Below are positions 27,541 to 37,341 of a stretch of DNA of 64,000 bases, one piece after another (positions within the stretch are counted from its first letter, which is position 1; the number at the start of each line of letters is the position of its first letter). Under the pieces are notes generated by a model, which did not search any database, was not told where the DNA came from, and worked only from the letters and a program-made list of their open reading frames with translations. Both the position numbers and the translations under genes were made by a program. The stretch covers positions 2,327,511 to 2,391,510 of the forward strand of contig CP129490.1 in assembly GCA_030584085.1 (NCBI GenBank), in the 5' to 3' direction. Source of the stretch: Melioribacteraceae bacterium. Lineage in GTDB: Bacteria > Bacteroidota > Ignavibacteria > Ignavibacteriales > Melioribacteraceae.

Positions 27541-29232
27541 CTAAAATCTAAAATCAATACCGGCAGTTATATCAAAAGGTGATTCAACAAAACCCAACCA
27601 AAGATAATTATCTCTATTCAGTAAATTATTGAGATGAAGTGTAAAATCAAAGTCCTGTGTTAATGAATAACGCAACTTGGCACTAAGATTAATATAATCA
27701 TCCAGTAAAATTGTTTCTTCAACATCAGCATAAGTTTCTTTATGATACTGAATTTTTATTTCTGCAGAAATACCGAAATTAAATTTATATCCATATAAAG
27801 CAGAAACTGAGAACGCCGGTTTATATGGGATCGATTTTGCAGAACGGTACATATAATCAACATTAAAAATCTGATATTTAGCATCCCCATAAAACCAGCC
27901 AAACGGACCAAGATGATAAAGAGCGTTTCCATAAATCGAAAAGGATGTTACATTATTAAGTCTATTAATTGAAAATTGGCTAATATGTTGAGGCCAATCA
28001 AAACTGAAGTTAGAATCGAAGTAAGGGTACATATCTGCTTGGAAATACTCTGCACCGATTGTCAATTCGTAATATTTTTTGTAACCATAATTGAGAGCTA
28101 CATTAATTTTATGATTATGAATTGCCGTACCGTTATCATACACAGATTTCCAATCATTTGGTTGAGTTACTATTATGTATGGATTCAATCGCAGGAAATC
28201 GCTATAAGTTGAGAATTCAATTTCGGGTTTATATGAGGCAGTAAAAGTCAGAGCATTATTGAAGGCAAACTCAAATTCTCCCCAAGGTGCAATTAAATTT
28301 TCCGATGTATAGAATCTAGGATTCCATTGATCACGCCATTCTTTTAAATTTGTGAAATAGTATGATGCGCCTGCTCTAAAAATCATATTTCGTGAGGGTT
28401 TGTATTCCACTCCTCCGATAACTTTATAAAAATTATAGTTGTCATCTGCCCCAATCTTCGAAACATTTTGACGTTGATACTTTCCATTTAGAAGGAAGCC
28501 AAAGTCCCCGAAATTTACTTTTATATTTGCATCGAAATAGTAATTCAACTCTGTAGCACTTGCATCCTTGATGTCAATATAATCTGTCCCAAGACTCATT
28601 CTATATTTTACCACATCACTCAAATAATTTTCAAGAGAAATGGTACCAATAATGTTTTGTGTTTCTCTTTGAGTCGGAGTTAAATTAGAAGCTCTGTAAA
28701 TCCCGTAAAAATTATATTCTTTCCTTACAAACTTTCCATCAACATTTATAATAGCTCCGGGTAAAAATGGAGATTCTCTATTTACATAAAATTCACTACC
28801 GAGATTTATACTGGATTTATTAAAATCAGCGTAGTCCACATAATCTCGTCTATTAATTCCGGCAAGTGCAGAATAAAATTTACCCGAGCTAAATTTTTGA
28901 GTGAAATAAAATTCTCCGGCTGGCAATGTATATTGTCCCGCACCCAAAATTAATTGACCATTATAATTTTTCTGTTGAGGCAGAATTACAGGTAATAGTT
29001 GTTCAGGTTTAGCTACTGTTGCTAGCGAAAACTGCTCCGGCGTAAAAGTAGGAAAGAAAAATTCATTAGATAAAAGCGAAATTGGTTCTGCTTTCGATTT
29101 TTTCATAACCGGCAAATCAATACGCTGCTTACCAGTTATTACAAAGTCGGGTAATTCTATGCTTTGACTTTGATTATCACTCTGACCAAATAGTTGTAAC
29201 GATATAAATAATATTAAAATTATTCTTTTCAT
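27541..29232 (-). CDS. Outer-membrane beta-barrel with TonB-box-like N-terminus, no plug
   Basis: The protein has 563 residues with a signal peptide ending LFGQ. Right after it comes SIELPDFVITGKQRIDLP, which resembles the TonB box and start of TonB-dependent receptors. The plug domain (about 130 residues in the family) is absent. From residue 90 on there are about 16-20 amphipathic beta strands, and the protein ends in an aromatic strand (GIDFRF). It overlaps the TPR gene by 4 bp and lies upstream of exbBD-tonB. Being driven by that TonB complex is inference. Confidence 0.78.
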   Translation of the reverse strand: MKRIILILFISLQLFGQSDNQSQSIELPDFVITGKQRIDLPVMKKSKAEPISLLSNEFFFPTFTPEQFSLATVAKPEQLLPVILPQQKNYNGQLILGAGQYTLPAGEFYFTQKFSSGKFYSALAGINRRDYVDYADFNKSSINLGSEFYVNRESPFLPGAIINVDGKFVRKEYNFYGIYRASNLTPTQRETQNIIGTISLENYLSDVVKYRMSLGTDYIDIKDASATELNYYFDANIKVNFGDFGFLLNGKYQRQNVSKIGADDNYNFYKVIGGVEYKPSRNMIFRAGASYYFTNLKEWRDQWNPRFYTSENLIAPWGEFEFAFNNALTFTASYKPEIEFSTYSDFLRLNPYIIVTQPNDWKSVYDNGTAIHNHKINVALNYGYKKYYELTIGAEYFQADMYPYFDSNFSFDWPQHISQFSINRLNNVTSFSIYGNALYHLGPFGWFYGDAKYQIFNVDYMYRSAKSIPYKPAFSVSALYGYKFNFGISAEIKIQYHKETYADVEETILLDDYINLSAKLRYSLTQDFDFTLHLNNLLNRDNYLWLGFVESPFDITAGIDFRF

Positions 29233-32210
29233 AGGCTGTTCAATTTATTTCTGGCTTCTCTTCCCCATTCGTCATTGCTATGCTTTTGCAAAACCGCGCG
29301 ATACATATCCCTTGCATTATTTTTATCGTTAAGTTTTACATAAATATCACCGAGTTTCAATAATGACTTTGTTAACCATTCATCATAGGTTCCAAACACA
29401 GAACGTACTCTAACAAATGCAGAAATAGCTTGATTAAGTTTTTCTTGCTCAAGCAGAGTAAGTCCGTAATGATATTGCGCTTTAGCACCGATATCATCTG
29501 TTCTCTTTGCTCCAAGTTCACTGAATAATAATTCAGCGTTTTGATATCCCCCGCGTTTCAATTCAAGTACGCCGAGTTCCACTTTTGCTTTATCAGCGAA
29601 CAATGTTCCATCGTAATAATTAATTATATAATCTAAAGTTTCGTAAGCATCGGCAACGTTATCCTCTTCTAAAAGTAAATCTGCTTTTTCAAATAAAATT
29701 TCCGGAATGCGCGAATTATTTCCTATCTTATCTAATGCCGAATCATACATAAGTAAAGCTTCTTTATTCATTTTCAATCTTTGATAGGTTTTACCCAATT
29801 CAATTACCGCATCTACTCCTACCTCAGATTTTACGAATCTATCGATAATCAATTTAAAATTTGTTATGGCATCGAGATCTTGATTTAATAATTCGGAACA
29901 TTTCCCAATCCAATAGTAACCATTTGGGACGAGTGAGCTATTAGGGAATTGGTTTACAAATTCAGTATATACTTTCCTTGCTTTTTCGTATTCACCGAGG
30001 CTGTAATGAACATCAGCTTGCTTAAATTTTACTTGATCGCTAATGCTGCTATTGGGATTAAGTAAAACATACCTTTGTAAATATTCAACTGCATATTCTG
30101 GTTGATCTTTTGCAATGAAAGAATATTGAATTCCGTTGATCGCGTCTAGTACAAATTCCGAGTTTTTGAATCTGTCAATCATTGTATTGTAGTAAGCGAT
30201 TGAGCTATCATACTCCGCAAGATTGAAATATGAATCACCTATAGAATATAACGCAATTGGAACAACCGGCGAATTTGGATATTTACCTAACATTATTTTG
30301 TATTCATTTACAGCACTTTTGAAATTCCCTTCTCGGAATTGAATCCAGCCGATTAAATACTGAGATTCATCCGTGTAACGGGACTTTGGAAATTTTTGCT
30401 GCAATTCCCGAAATTTAGCTATCGCATCTGACGGACGTTCGGCATAGAACAAAGCCTGTCCATATTGATAAAGTGCATAATCATTATTTAATGCATTTTT
30501 ATATTTTGAGAAGACTTCATCATAAATTTGGCTTGATCTCACAAAATTTTTAGTACCGTAAAAACTATCTGCCAATCGTAAATTTGCTTCAACAATTTTG
30601 TTTGGATCTCTTGACTTACTGATGTATTCGTTGAAATAAAATATTGCGTTCGCATAATCTTTCGAGTTGTAATACGCGTATGCTTTTCCAAAAATTGTTT
30701 GAAGTCCAACTTGCGAATCATCTGTATTCACACGGTTGAAGTATGTAATTGATCGCTGAAACTCACCTGCAGCAAAGTTTGCCTCGGCTAAATAAAAATT
30801 AGCTTTACTGCGTTCAAAGTTTGGAGCCGTTTCAATTAATCTTCCAAGTGATTTTATTGATTCATTAAAATCTTCCAAGTAATAATCAGAAACACCTTTT
30901 CCTAATAATGCTTGATAATATTCGTTATTGAATCCTTCCCCGATATTGACTGCCGATCTATAATACTCATTCGATTCTTCATATTTTTTTCTGTTAAAAT
31001 TGATTTCACCAAGTAGATTTAGAGTTCTTATTTTAATATTCGGATTTTGTGAATTACTTAATGGCAATAAAAACTTTTCCGCTTCTAGTTCTCTTTTCTC
31101 TTGATAATAAATGGAAGCTAGATTGAAGGATACTTGTTCAGCAAGTTTTTGATTGGGAAAGTTTTCCAAAAATCTTTCATAAAGCTCGGCAGCTTGGTTT
31201 GTTTGTCCGGAATATCTTTTTGATTCAGCAGCCCAGTATACTGAATTTGCGACAACCGAATCTACATCAGAGGTAACTAATTCGATAAAAGTATCATAAG
31301 CATCATCATAATTTCCACTTTGGAAATTTATTTTTGCCAGCGAAAATTTTATTTGCTCTTCGTTAGATAACTCGGGATTCTTTTCAATTAATTCATTAAA
31401 AATATCCTGCGCATTTTTATATTCTTTTAATTTGAAAAAGGAATTTGCTAACAGCATCAATGCTTCGGTTTCTTTTTGAGAATTTAATCGCTTAATCTTG
31501 GGATCTGAAAGTTCGATGACGGCATTATCATACTTTTTCAAGTTATAATATGTTGCACCGATTCGAAGCTGAGCTAATGATTCAAGTTCACTATCTCTAT
31601 AATAGGATAATATTTCATCATATTGTTCAACAGCTTTGGTATAGTCGCCGAGATGTTCATATGCGTTACCGAGTGAATAAATTGTATTTGCCTCAAAAGA
31701 ATTTGTACTAGCATAATTGATCGCAAGTCTAAAATTTTCAGCGGCTTCCTTATATCTTCGTTGTGCTGAATATGATTCTCCTATTAGATAATAGGCTGAG
31801 CCAAGAAATTCACTAGCAAAATAAAATTGAACTAATTCATTTAATTTTGTTCTGGCTTTTTCAAATTCTTTATCATTAACGTAAATAGTTCCTAATCTAT
31901 ATAATGCTCTATCTTTAAGAGATGAGAATGGAAATTTACTTATGAATCCTTCGAATGTTGAGGCTGCCGCGTTATATTCACTCAGACTAAAATGACATTC
32001 ACCTTTGTAATAAAAAGCTGTTGATTTTAAATCTGCTTCAATATTAGGATCACTCAAAATAACTTCAAACAATTTTTGTGCTTTTGAATATTCATGTTGG
32101 TTAAAGGCAAGCAATGCATCATTGTAAATATCACCCGGCTGTGAGTTCCGGGCAATAATCACCGAGGAAATTATGATTGATATGATTATATATGATCTCA
32201 ATTTGAGCAT
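29229..32210 (-). CDS. Large periplasmic TPR-repeat protein
   Basis: The protein has 993 residues. The N-terminal hydrophobic segment (about 5-20) is a signal peptide. More than twenty tetratricopeptide-type repeats then run to the end, for example ALLAFNQHEYSKAQKLFEVI, AAENFRLAINYASTNSFEAN and ALYRLGTIYVNDKEFEKART. They resemble the outer-membrane lipoprotein/CpoB-YbgF type. It has no lipobox. It probably scaffolds envelope complexes. It is second in the operon, 11 bp after the DUF92 gene, with a 4-bp overlap into the barrel gene. Confidence 0.85.
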   Translation of the reverse strand: MLKLRSYIIISIIISSVIIARNSQPGDIYNDALLAFNQHEYSKAQKLFEVILSDPNIEADLKSTAFYYKGECHFSLSEYNAAASTFEGFISKFPFSSLKDRALYRLGTIYVNDKEFEKARTKLNELVQFYFASEFLGSAYYLIGESYSAQRRYKEAAENFRLAINYASTNSFEANTIYSLGNAYEHLGDYTKAVEQYDEILSYYRDSELESLAQLRIGATYYNLKKYDNAVIELSDPKIKRLNSQKETEALMLLANSFFKLKEYKNAQDIFNELIEKNPELSNEEQIKFSLAKINFQSGNYDDAYDTFIELVTSDVDSVVANSVYWAAESKRYSGQTNQAAELYERFLENFPNQKLAEQVSFNLASIYYQEKRELEAEKFLLPLSNSQNPNIKIRTLNLLGEINFNRKKYEESNEYYRSAVNIGEGFNNEYYQALLGKGVSDYYLEDFNESIKSLGRLIETAPNFERSKANFYLAEANFAAGEFQRSITYFNRVNTDDSQVGLQTIFGKAYAYYNSKDYANAIFYFNEYISKSRDPNKIVEANLRLADSFYGTKNFVRSSQIYDEVFSKYKNALNNDYALYQYGQALFYAERPSDAIAKFRELQQKFPKSRYTDESQYLIGWIQFREGNFKSAVNEYKIMLGKYPNSPVVPIALYSIGDSYFNLAEYDSSIAYYNTMIDRFKNSEFVLDAINGIQYSFIAKDQPEYAVEYLQRYVLLNPNSSISDQVKFKQADVHYSLGEYEKARKVYTEFVNQFPNSSLVPNGYYWIGKCSELLNQDLDAITNFKLIIDRFVKSEVGVDAVIELGKTYQRLKMNKEALLMYDSALDKIGNNSRIPEILFEKADLLLEEDNVADAYETLDYIINYYDGTLFADKAKVELGVLELKRGGYQNAELLFSELGAKRTDDIGAKAQYHYGLTLLEQEKLNQAISAFVRVRSVFGTYDEWLTKSLLKLGDIYVKLNDKNNARDMYRAVLQKHSNDEWGREARNKLNSL

Positions 32211-32221
32211 AGGTTATAAAG

Positions 32222-33757
32222 TTAGAAATAAAAAATAAGTATTAAAAATAAAGCAGACGCGATACCTGATAAAAAGTTCACTGCATCATTATTTAACCAT
32301 TTAAAACCACGGTAGTAGTTTGTGGTTTCACCACAATGAATTTCTCTCTCGGTAATTTTTTCACAGACCTCGCATTTGCTTTGTAATTGAATAGTCGCCC
32401 CTAAGATACTGTCAAAAAAACTGCCTATCAATCCCGTTCCAATTATAAGCACTAGATAATAAACCCAGTATAACTCAATCCACAAAATTCCTGAAAGAGC
32501 AATAACAAAACTGCCGAGCATGGCACCTAAAGCTCCTACAACCGAAATTCCACCGGAAACACCTTGTTCAATTTTTTTGAAGTTAAGTACATTATACGTG
32601 GGACGTTTACGTAATGTTCCTATCTCAGTCGCCCATGTATCGGCACATACTGCCGCCATTGCAGCAAGGTAAATAAAATAATTTAATTCATTCGGATTAA
32701 TTTGATTATAAATAACAAGTATTCCTCCAATCCCGCCATTGGCTAAAACTTGCAGATAATCTCTTGTCCCGGTTTTTTCAAAATAAGTTTCAACTCTTTC
32801 ATTCTCTCTCTTTCTAATTTTTGAAAGAAGGCTAGAAAGTATGAAAAATGTCATTATCGGTAAACTCCATTTCCAACCGCCAAGACCAAATATAAAAGAA
32901 GCAAGAATAAAAGTAGCGGCACTTCCATTTGCGGTCAGAAATTTAAATTTGATCGAAACTAGAGCAACAACTGCGGCTAAAAAAACACCTAATGCAAACT
33001 GATTTATTAACAGGAAATTATTTCCAAGAGAAAAAACGTAAAAAATTATCGACGTGAAAATTGGTATAGTGAAGTTATCAAATCCTCTGGAGGACATTGC
33101 TTCTACAACTGTTAAAAGTATAGTTGTAACTACAGCAAACAATAGAATATCGGCAAGACTAAAAAAGAAATCTGGGATTTTATCAACATTAACAACGCCG
33201 GCAAAAAAGAGTATAAAGATCACAATAGAAGTGACGAAGAATGCGAACGAACCAATAAAAGATTTTTTATCAGAGGTAAGATAGAAATAACTGTCTGAAA
33301 AAAACGAGCCGAATAATGCCGCCGAAGCATCGGCTACTCCAAGCAATAGCATTGATAAAAAAATTATTTCTTTATTGATCGGGAATAGGAATAAGACTAG
33401 AACAGTAAAAGAGAGAGGTAAAAAGAACAGTCCCCAATTTTTTGTTTTTGATCTTTTTAGTAATTTAAGAAAATCGAACTTAATGAGCAGTAAACTTATA
33501 AGAATTGAAGCTGCACCAAATAATAATAAAATCTCTTGAGTCTCAACTAATAGAACAGAAAATGCAGCACAAATACTTGCAGTAAAGTGAAATAATTTTC
33601 TAGCGACTTCAATATCAAGGATCCTATCTCTTCCTAATAATTCGGAAATGACAGCCGATACACCTACAATTGAGAAAAGGATTAATGCTGTTATCAATTT
33701 ATGAATCGCATTTTTTTGGTTTGTTGGGTCAAATATACTGAAATGTAATTTTAACAT
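32222..33757 (-). CDS. Fused CTP-dependent isoprenol kinase-like and DUF92 (VTE6-like) membrane protein
   Basis: The protein has 511 residues and about 13 membrane helices. The N-terminal half (about 1-245) carries dolichol/phytol-kinase-type motifs: EVARKLFHF, LLGVADASAALFGS, KKSFIGSFAFF and the SSRGFDNFTIP loop. The C-terminal half (about 255-511) is DUF92/TMEM19: GTRDYLQVLANGGIGG, ADTWATEIGTL, GGISVVGALGAMLGS, SFFDSILGATIQ and NNDAVNFLSG. In plants and cyanobacteria, VTE5 and VTE6 phosphorylate phytol in two steps. A single chain carrying both folds could turn an isoprenol into its diphosphate. The substrate here is unknown. It is the first gene of the TPR-barrel-SPOR-ExbBD-TonB operon. 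Confidence 0.85.
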   Translation of the reverse strand: MLKLHFSIFDPTNQKNAIHKLITALILFSIVGVSAVISELLGRDRILDIEVARKLFHFTASICAAFSVLLVETQEILLLFGAASILISLLLIKFDFLKLLKRSKTKNWGLFFLPLSFTVLVLFLFPINKEIIFLSMLLLGVADASAALFGSFFSDSYFYLTSDKKSFIGSFAFFVTSIVIFILFFAGVVNVDKIPDFFFSLADILLFAVVTTILLTVVEAMSSRGFDNFTIPIFTSIIFYVFSLGNNFLLINQFALGVFLAAVVALVSIKFKFLTANGSAATFILASFIFGLGGWKWSLPIMTFFILSSLLSKIRKRENERVETYFEKTGTRDYLQVLANGGIGGILVIYNQINPNELNYFIYLAAMAAVCADTWATEIGTLRKRPTYNVLNFKKIEQGVSGGISVVGALGAMLGSFVIALSGILWIELYWVYYLVLIIGTGLIGSFFDSILGATIQLQSKCEVCEKITEREIHCGETTNYYRGFKWLNNDAVNFLSGIASALFLILIFYF

Positions 33758-33839
33758 AAAGATGCAATTAGCATGTATTATCGATGAAATATTTTTATTA
33801 AATTGAATTTACAAAACAACTCTACATTGAGGAGGATTC

Positions 33840-34463
33840 ATGAAAAAAGCATTAACTCTAATTACCATTCTTTTTGTTTTTGTCGGTATATCAAACGCTC
33901 AAGGTATTTCATTTGGTGCCACCGGCGGTTTAACGATGGTTTCCGGTCCAGATGCGTTAACAAATGATATAAGCGACGGTGGAGCGGGTTTTTCAAGTGC
34001 ACCACATTTTGGTGTTAAGGGCAGATTTAGTTTACCACTAATTCCTTTAGCGATAACCGGGCAAGTCTTGTACACAAAATTTACAGGTGAAGGTAATACA
34101 ACTGTTATGGGAATTAACGCTGCCGTAGAAACAGAATCATCGCTACTAATTTTTGGTGTAGGTGCTGAATATAATTTTGTTCCCGGACCAATCTCTCCAT
34201 ATGCAGCCTTTGATATTTTTTATGCAAATTCCGGTGACTTCAAGTACACAGCTACCGCAATGGGAACAACCAGCGAACAAACCTTTGACGGTGAAAATAG
34301 AACAGGTATTGGTCTTGGTGCCGGATTAAAGATCGGGATTATTCCATTAATTGATATTGATGTTTCTGCAAAATATAATATCAACAATTTAATCGGGAAA
34401 GAGGATGGTGAGGATACATTTTCAACAATAAATCTTTCTGCTTCTGTATTTTTTGGATTTTAA
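33840..34463 (+). CDS. Outer-membrane beta-barrel protein (OmpX/OmpA-barrel type)
   Basis: The protein has 207 residues, with a GAGGAGG ribosome site before the ATG and a signal peptide ending SNAQ. The mature part is glycine-rich with alternating strands (GISFGATGGLTMVSGPDA, LLIFGVGAEYNFVPGPISPY, GIGLGAGLKIGIIPLIDI) and ends in a terminal phenylalanine (ASVFFGF). This fits a small eight-strand barrel. It is transcribed alone and followed by a strong hairpin. Confidence 0.8.
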   Translation: MKKALTLITILFVFVGISNAQGISFGATGGLTMVSGPDALTNDISDGGAGFSSAPHFGVKGRFSLPLIPLAITGQVLYTKFTGEGNTTVMGINAAVETESSLLIFGVGAEYNFVPGPISPYAAFDIFYANSGDFKYTATAMGTTSEQTFDGENRTGIGLGAGLKIGIIPLIDIDVSAKYNINNLIGKEDGEDTFSTINLSASVFFGF

Positions 34464-34467
34464 AATT

Positions 34468-34505
34468 AAAAAACCCCGTTCCATATTTTATATAACGGGG
34501 TTTTT
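34468..34505. terminator. Bidirectional terminator
   Basis: The arms AAAAACCCCGTT and AACGGGGTTTTT flank a 13-nt loop, so both strands read a stem followed by T residues. It separates the plus-strand barrel gene from the convergent TPR gene. Confidence 0.9.
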
Positions 34506-34526
34506 CCTTAATACACTTCCTAATTC

Positions 34527-35294
34527 TTACTGTTGCATTTGTTTCAAGTAATGATTGCTTAATTCTCTGTACTGTGAATCTTGTGCGGAGAGTTTATAAT
34601 TCTCAATGGCTTTGGTAATATCACCCAAACCTTGGAAAGCTCTTCCCTTATAATAGTAGGGAGCTCCTTTAGAAATTTTATCTCTATGATTAACTGCTTT
34701 GTCGGCTGCCTCCAAAGCTTTCTCAAATTGGGCATTATCAACATAAATTTCAGCAAGAGCTAAATAAGCAGCATCATAATTATAATTTTCTACTGCTTGA
34801 AGCAAATAAGATTCAGACTGTTTAAAATTGCCATTTTGTTTTGCTTCAACACCAAGTTTTGTGTAAGATAATGAAATGTACTTATCAGCCATTTCTTTCT
34901 GTTTTTTATTGTCGGTTGATTCTTTGAATTTCTTAAAATTATCTGCTGCTTCAATAAATTTACCTTGAGCATAATAAATCCCGCCAAGACCGTTGTAAGA
35001 AGCCCCAAATTTTGAATTAGCTTTTAACGCGGCTTTATATGCTTCAATAGCTTCATCATACTTTCTGAGATTCTTGAGACCAACACCTTTTTGATAAAAG
35101 ATTCTGTAATCTTTGGATGTTTGCAATGCAGTATCGTATTGTTTGACAGCACCGGTATAATCACCGGCTTTAAGCAGTTTATTTCCTTCGTTATAGGCTT
35201 TAGCTGCTTCGGCATCCATTTCAGAATCTTGTGCCGTTATATTAAGTGTGATTAAAAATAAAGCGATCCCAAGAAGAGATAAGAGTTTTTTCAT
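34527..35294 (-). CDS. Secreted TPR-repeat protein
   Basis: The open frame runs up to 35375 but overlaps tRNA-Leu there. The start at 35294 (MKKLLSLLGIALFLI) gives a signal peptide ending ITAQ. The mature protein (255 residues in total) consists of about six TPRs: YNEGNKLLKAGDYTGAVKQY, YQKGVGLKNLRKYDEAIEAY, YNGLGGIYYAQGKFIEAADN, and others. It is likely a periplasmic scaffold. It may be transcribed through from tRNA-Leu, 38 bp upstream. Confidence 0.82.
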   Translation of the reverse strand: MKKLLSLLGIALFLITLNITAQDSEMDAEAAKAYNEGNKLLKAGDYTGAVKQYDTALQTSKDYRIFYQKGVGLKNLRKYDEAIEAYKAALKANSKFGASYNGLGGIYYAQGKFIEAADNFKKFKESTDNKKQKEMADKYISLSYTKLGVEAKQNGNFKQSESYLLQAVENYNYDAAYLALAEIYVDNAQFEKALEAADKAVNHRDKISKGAPYYYKGRAFQGLGDITKAIENYKLSAQDSQYRELSNHYLKQMQQ

Positions 35295-35331
35295 TTTTTG
35301 ACCCGATTTTGTTTGTAAAGCTAATGATTTG

Positions 35332-35418
35332 TGGTGCGGAAAGCGGGACTTGAACCCGCACGCCGCGAACGGCACTACCCCCTCAAGATAGCGTGTCTAC
35401 CAATTCCACCACTTCCGC
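35332..35418 (-). tRNA. tRNA-Leu (anticodon GAG), CCA encoded
   Basis: The 87-nt class II tRNA reads on the minus strand: acceptor GCGGAAG/TTTCCGC, D-arm with GGAATTGGTAGAC, and anticodon stem CTATC/GGTAG around TTGAGGG (anticodon GAG). It has a long variable arm (TGCCGTTCGCGGCG) and T-arm GCGGGTTCAAGTCCCGC. CCA follows at 35332-35334. Confidence 0.95.
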
Positions 35419-35546
35419 AAAAAACAGAACCGAAAATAGTTGAAACCAAAGTTAAATGCAACCTTGAGTAAGTCCTAACCACATTTCTCTAATTTGTGTG
35501 TTAAGATAGGGAATGCTAAACAAAAGATAAAAGGTAAAATTTTATC

Positions 35547-36011
35547 CTATTGCCCTTTTCTCCTCATTCTTAAGGCTTCACGTAATTCCTGCTTAAATTT
35601 TGATTCAAAAACGATAAGCTTTGCAATTTGTTCCACAGTTAGAATATCCGATAGCGATTTAATAAATTCTTCACGATGAGTGCATAAACTATTTTCCATT
35701 TCGGAAAGATTATTAACCGCTTTTCCGTAATTATATTCATCAACATTTTTTCCCTTTTGGAGTGCTGTCTCCATTTCTATTAAGACTGCATCTCTTTGAT
35801 CCATAATTTCACGCTGAGAATCTCTAAACTCTTTTTGTCTCACTAAAAATCGCCCTGCTATTTCCTCACTCAATTGTAAGGTTTCTAGGAGTTTGATTTT
35901 TTCCAATTCTTCGAGCCGCTCTTTGGGACCTCTTTGATGCTTCATCATCGGTTGAGCAAAAACCGAAATCGACAAGATCAAAAAAAGCGAAAATATAATT
36001 CTAGATTTCAT
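35547..36011 (-). CDS. Spy/CpxP-like periplasmic protein
   Basis: The protein has 154 residues with a signal peptide ending VFAQ. It is helical and highly charged with an LTVEQIAKL motif near residue 126, the LTxxQ-type signature of Spy/CpxP/metal-sensor-like chaperones. MMKHQRGPKERLEEL near the mature N-terminus is Met/His/Arg-rich. It is the third gene of the sigma/anti-sigma operon, 8 bp after the anti-sigma gene, and is likely a periplasmic component of that stress response. Confidence 0.75.
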   Translation of the reverse strand: MKSRIIFSLFLILSISVFAQPMMKHQRGPKERLEELEKIKLLETLQLSEEIAGRFLVRQKEFRDSQREIMDQRDAVLIEMETALQKGKNVDEYNYGKAVNNLSEMENSLCTHREEFIKSLSDILTVEQIAKLIVFESKFKQELREALRMRRKGQ

Positions 36012-36019
36012 ATTTATAC

Positions 36020-36631
36020 CTATAATATTTTTTTATTTATCAAAGTTTCGTAAACGTAGGCTACATCTTCCGTGCTGTAATCTTCATAATTTGAGAGTGA
36101 ATAAATCTCTCCGGTGTAACTTAAGTCATCTACATCTTCAATCTCACTAAAAATTTCACTATTAATAAACTCATTCAAGTTTTCGGCTGAAAATTCATAA
36201 CTATAGTAATCAGATTGATCAATCATTCCGGTTTCAAAAAAGTCTTCGGATTCTGAGAGATCGATATTCTCAAATATGTTTGATAAGCTATTATTGTTTG
36301 ATGTGAAGTTTTCTTGAAGAGAATAATTATTGGGAATTTGTAATATGATTATCAATATTACAGCAATAATAAATGAGAATACAGGTGCAAATCTAAGTGA
36401 ACGAGTTTGTGCTCTATTTTGAATTTTTTGTCTAACTCTAGGAGTAATATTAATGAAATACTTTTCCTCTACTTCGATATCTGAAGTCTTATTAAAAGTA
36501 TCGAGTGATAATTTTATTTTTTCAAATTCTTCCGAGAAAGCTAAATCATTTTTAATCTTTTCATTAAAAGTTTCTACTTCACGTTCATCCAACAAACCGG
36601 ATAAATATTTTAGAATTAATTCGCTATCCAT
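36020..36631 (-). CDS. Single-span anti-sigma-factor-like protein without zinc motif
   Basis: The protein has 203 residues. The cytoplasmic N-terminus MDSELILKYLSGLLDERE resembles anti-sigma domains of the zf-HC2/RskA type, but it has no Cys or His ligands. One membrane helix follows (about 83-101). The roughly 100-residue periplasmic part is very acidic and rich in Ser, Tyr, Glu and Asp (for example EIFSEIEDVDDLSYTGEIYS). It overlaps the sigma gene by 8 bp. The anti-sigma role rests on topology and position. Confidence 0.75.
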   Translation of the reverse strand: MDSELILKYLSGLLDEREVETFNEKIKNDLAFSEEFEKIKLSLDTFNKTSDIEVEEKYFINITPRVRQKIQNRAQTRSLRFAPVFSFIIAVILIIILQIPNNYSLQENFTSNNNSLSNIFENIDLSESEDFFETGMIDQSDYYSYEFSAENLNEFINSEIFSEIEDVDDLSYTGEIYSLSNYEDYSTEDVAYVYETLINKKIL

Positions 36632-37169
36632 TGTTCATCATCTCCGTAACTTTTTTAATTGCGTGGAAATAATTTGCTTTAAGTGTTCCAATGCTTTTGT
36701 TTTTTATCTCGGCAATTTCTTCGTACGATAATTGATCAAATTGGCGCATGATAAATATTTCTCTTTGTTTAGCCGGTAATTTTTGAAGAACATTATTTAA
36801 TTTATCTAATTTTTCTTTGTCTTCTATATTTTGCATAATATCATTGTTCGAAGCTAAATCTGTTGTATCAGAATCATCAAGCATCAAAAACTTTTTAATA
36901 CTTTTCTTTTTAATAAAATTCAAACTTCTAGTTGAAGTAATTCTGTATATCCAAGTAAATAGAGAAGATTGAAAATTGAAAGTATGTAATTTCTCGTAAA
37001 GTACAATCAACACCTCCTGCGTAACTTCATCAGCATCAAGATGATTTCCCAACATTCTTCGTGCATGCCAATAAATCTTCTTCTGATAATTAGCTGCCAA
37101 TTTATTAAAAGCAGATTCATCACCTATTAGGAATTTTTTAACTAATTCAAAATCTGTATCTACCGGCAT
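36624..37169 (-). CDS. ECF-type RNA polymerase sigma factor
   Basis: The protein has 181 residues. The frame opens at a GTG at 37199, but an ATG at 37169 (MPVDTDFELVKK) has a good AGGAAATT ribosome site and the expected ECF N-terminus. Region 2 is visible as LDADEVTQEVLIVLYEKLHTF with FTWIYRITSTRSLNFIKKK. Region 4 is LPAKQREIFIMRQFDQLSYE, followed by the helix-turn-helix IKNKSIGTLKANYFHAIKK. It is co-transcribed with the anti-sigma and Spy-like genes, and a second Spy-like gene diverges 173 bp away. Confidence 0.92.
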   Translation of the reverse strand: MPVDTDFELVKKFLIGDESAFNKLAANYQKKIYWHARRMLGNHLDADEVTQEVLIVLYEKLHTFNFQSSLFTWIYRITSTRSLNFIKKKSIKKFLMLDDSDTTDLASNNDIMQNIEDKEKLDKLNNVLQKLPAKQREIFIMRQFDQLSYEEIAEIKNKSIGTLKANYFHAIKKVTEMMNNG

Positions 37170-37341
37170 AATTTCCTGCTGTTTCGAAAATTTAGACACT
37201 TCAACCGCCGAAATGGTTTAATTCTCTTATATAGTTTATAATCTATCATTCAGGAGAAATTTCTAACGAATTTAAACCTAAGGCTACTCATGTGTGTCCA
37301 ATATTCAAATAAAACCAAATATAAAGCATGGAGGTGTTAAA

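Noticed and set aside
35295-35375. N-terminal extension of the TPR protein
   Set aside because: It runs through the tRNA-Leu gene and puts the signal peptide inside the protein.
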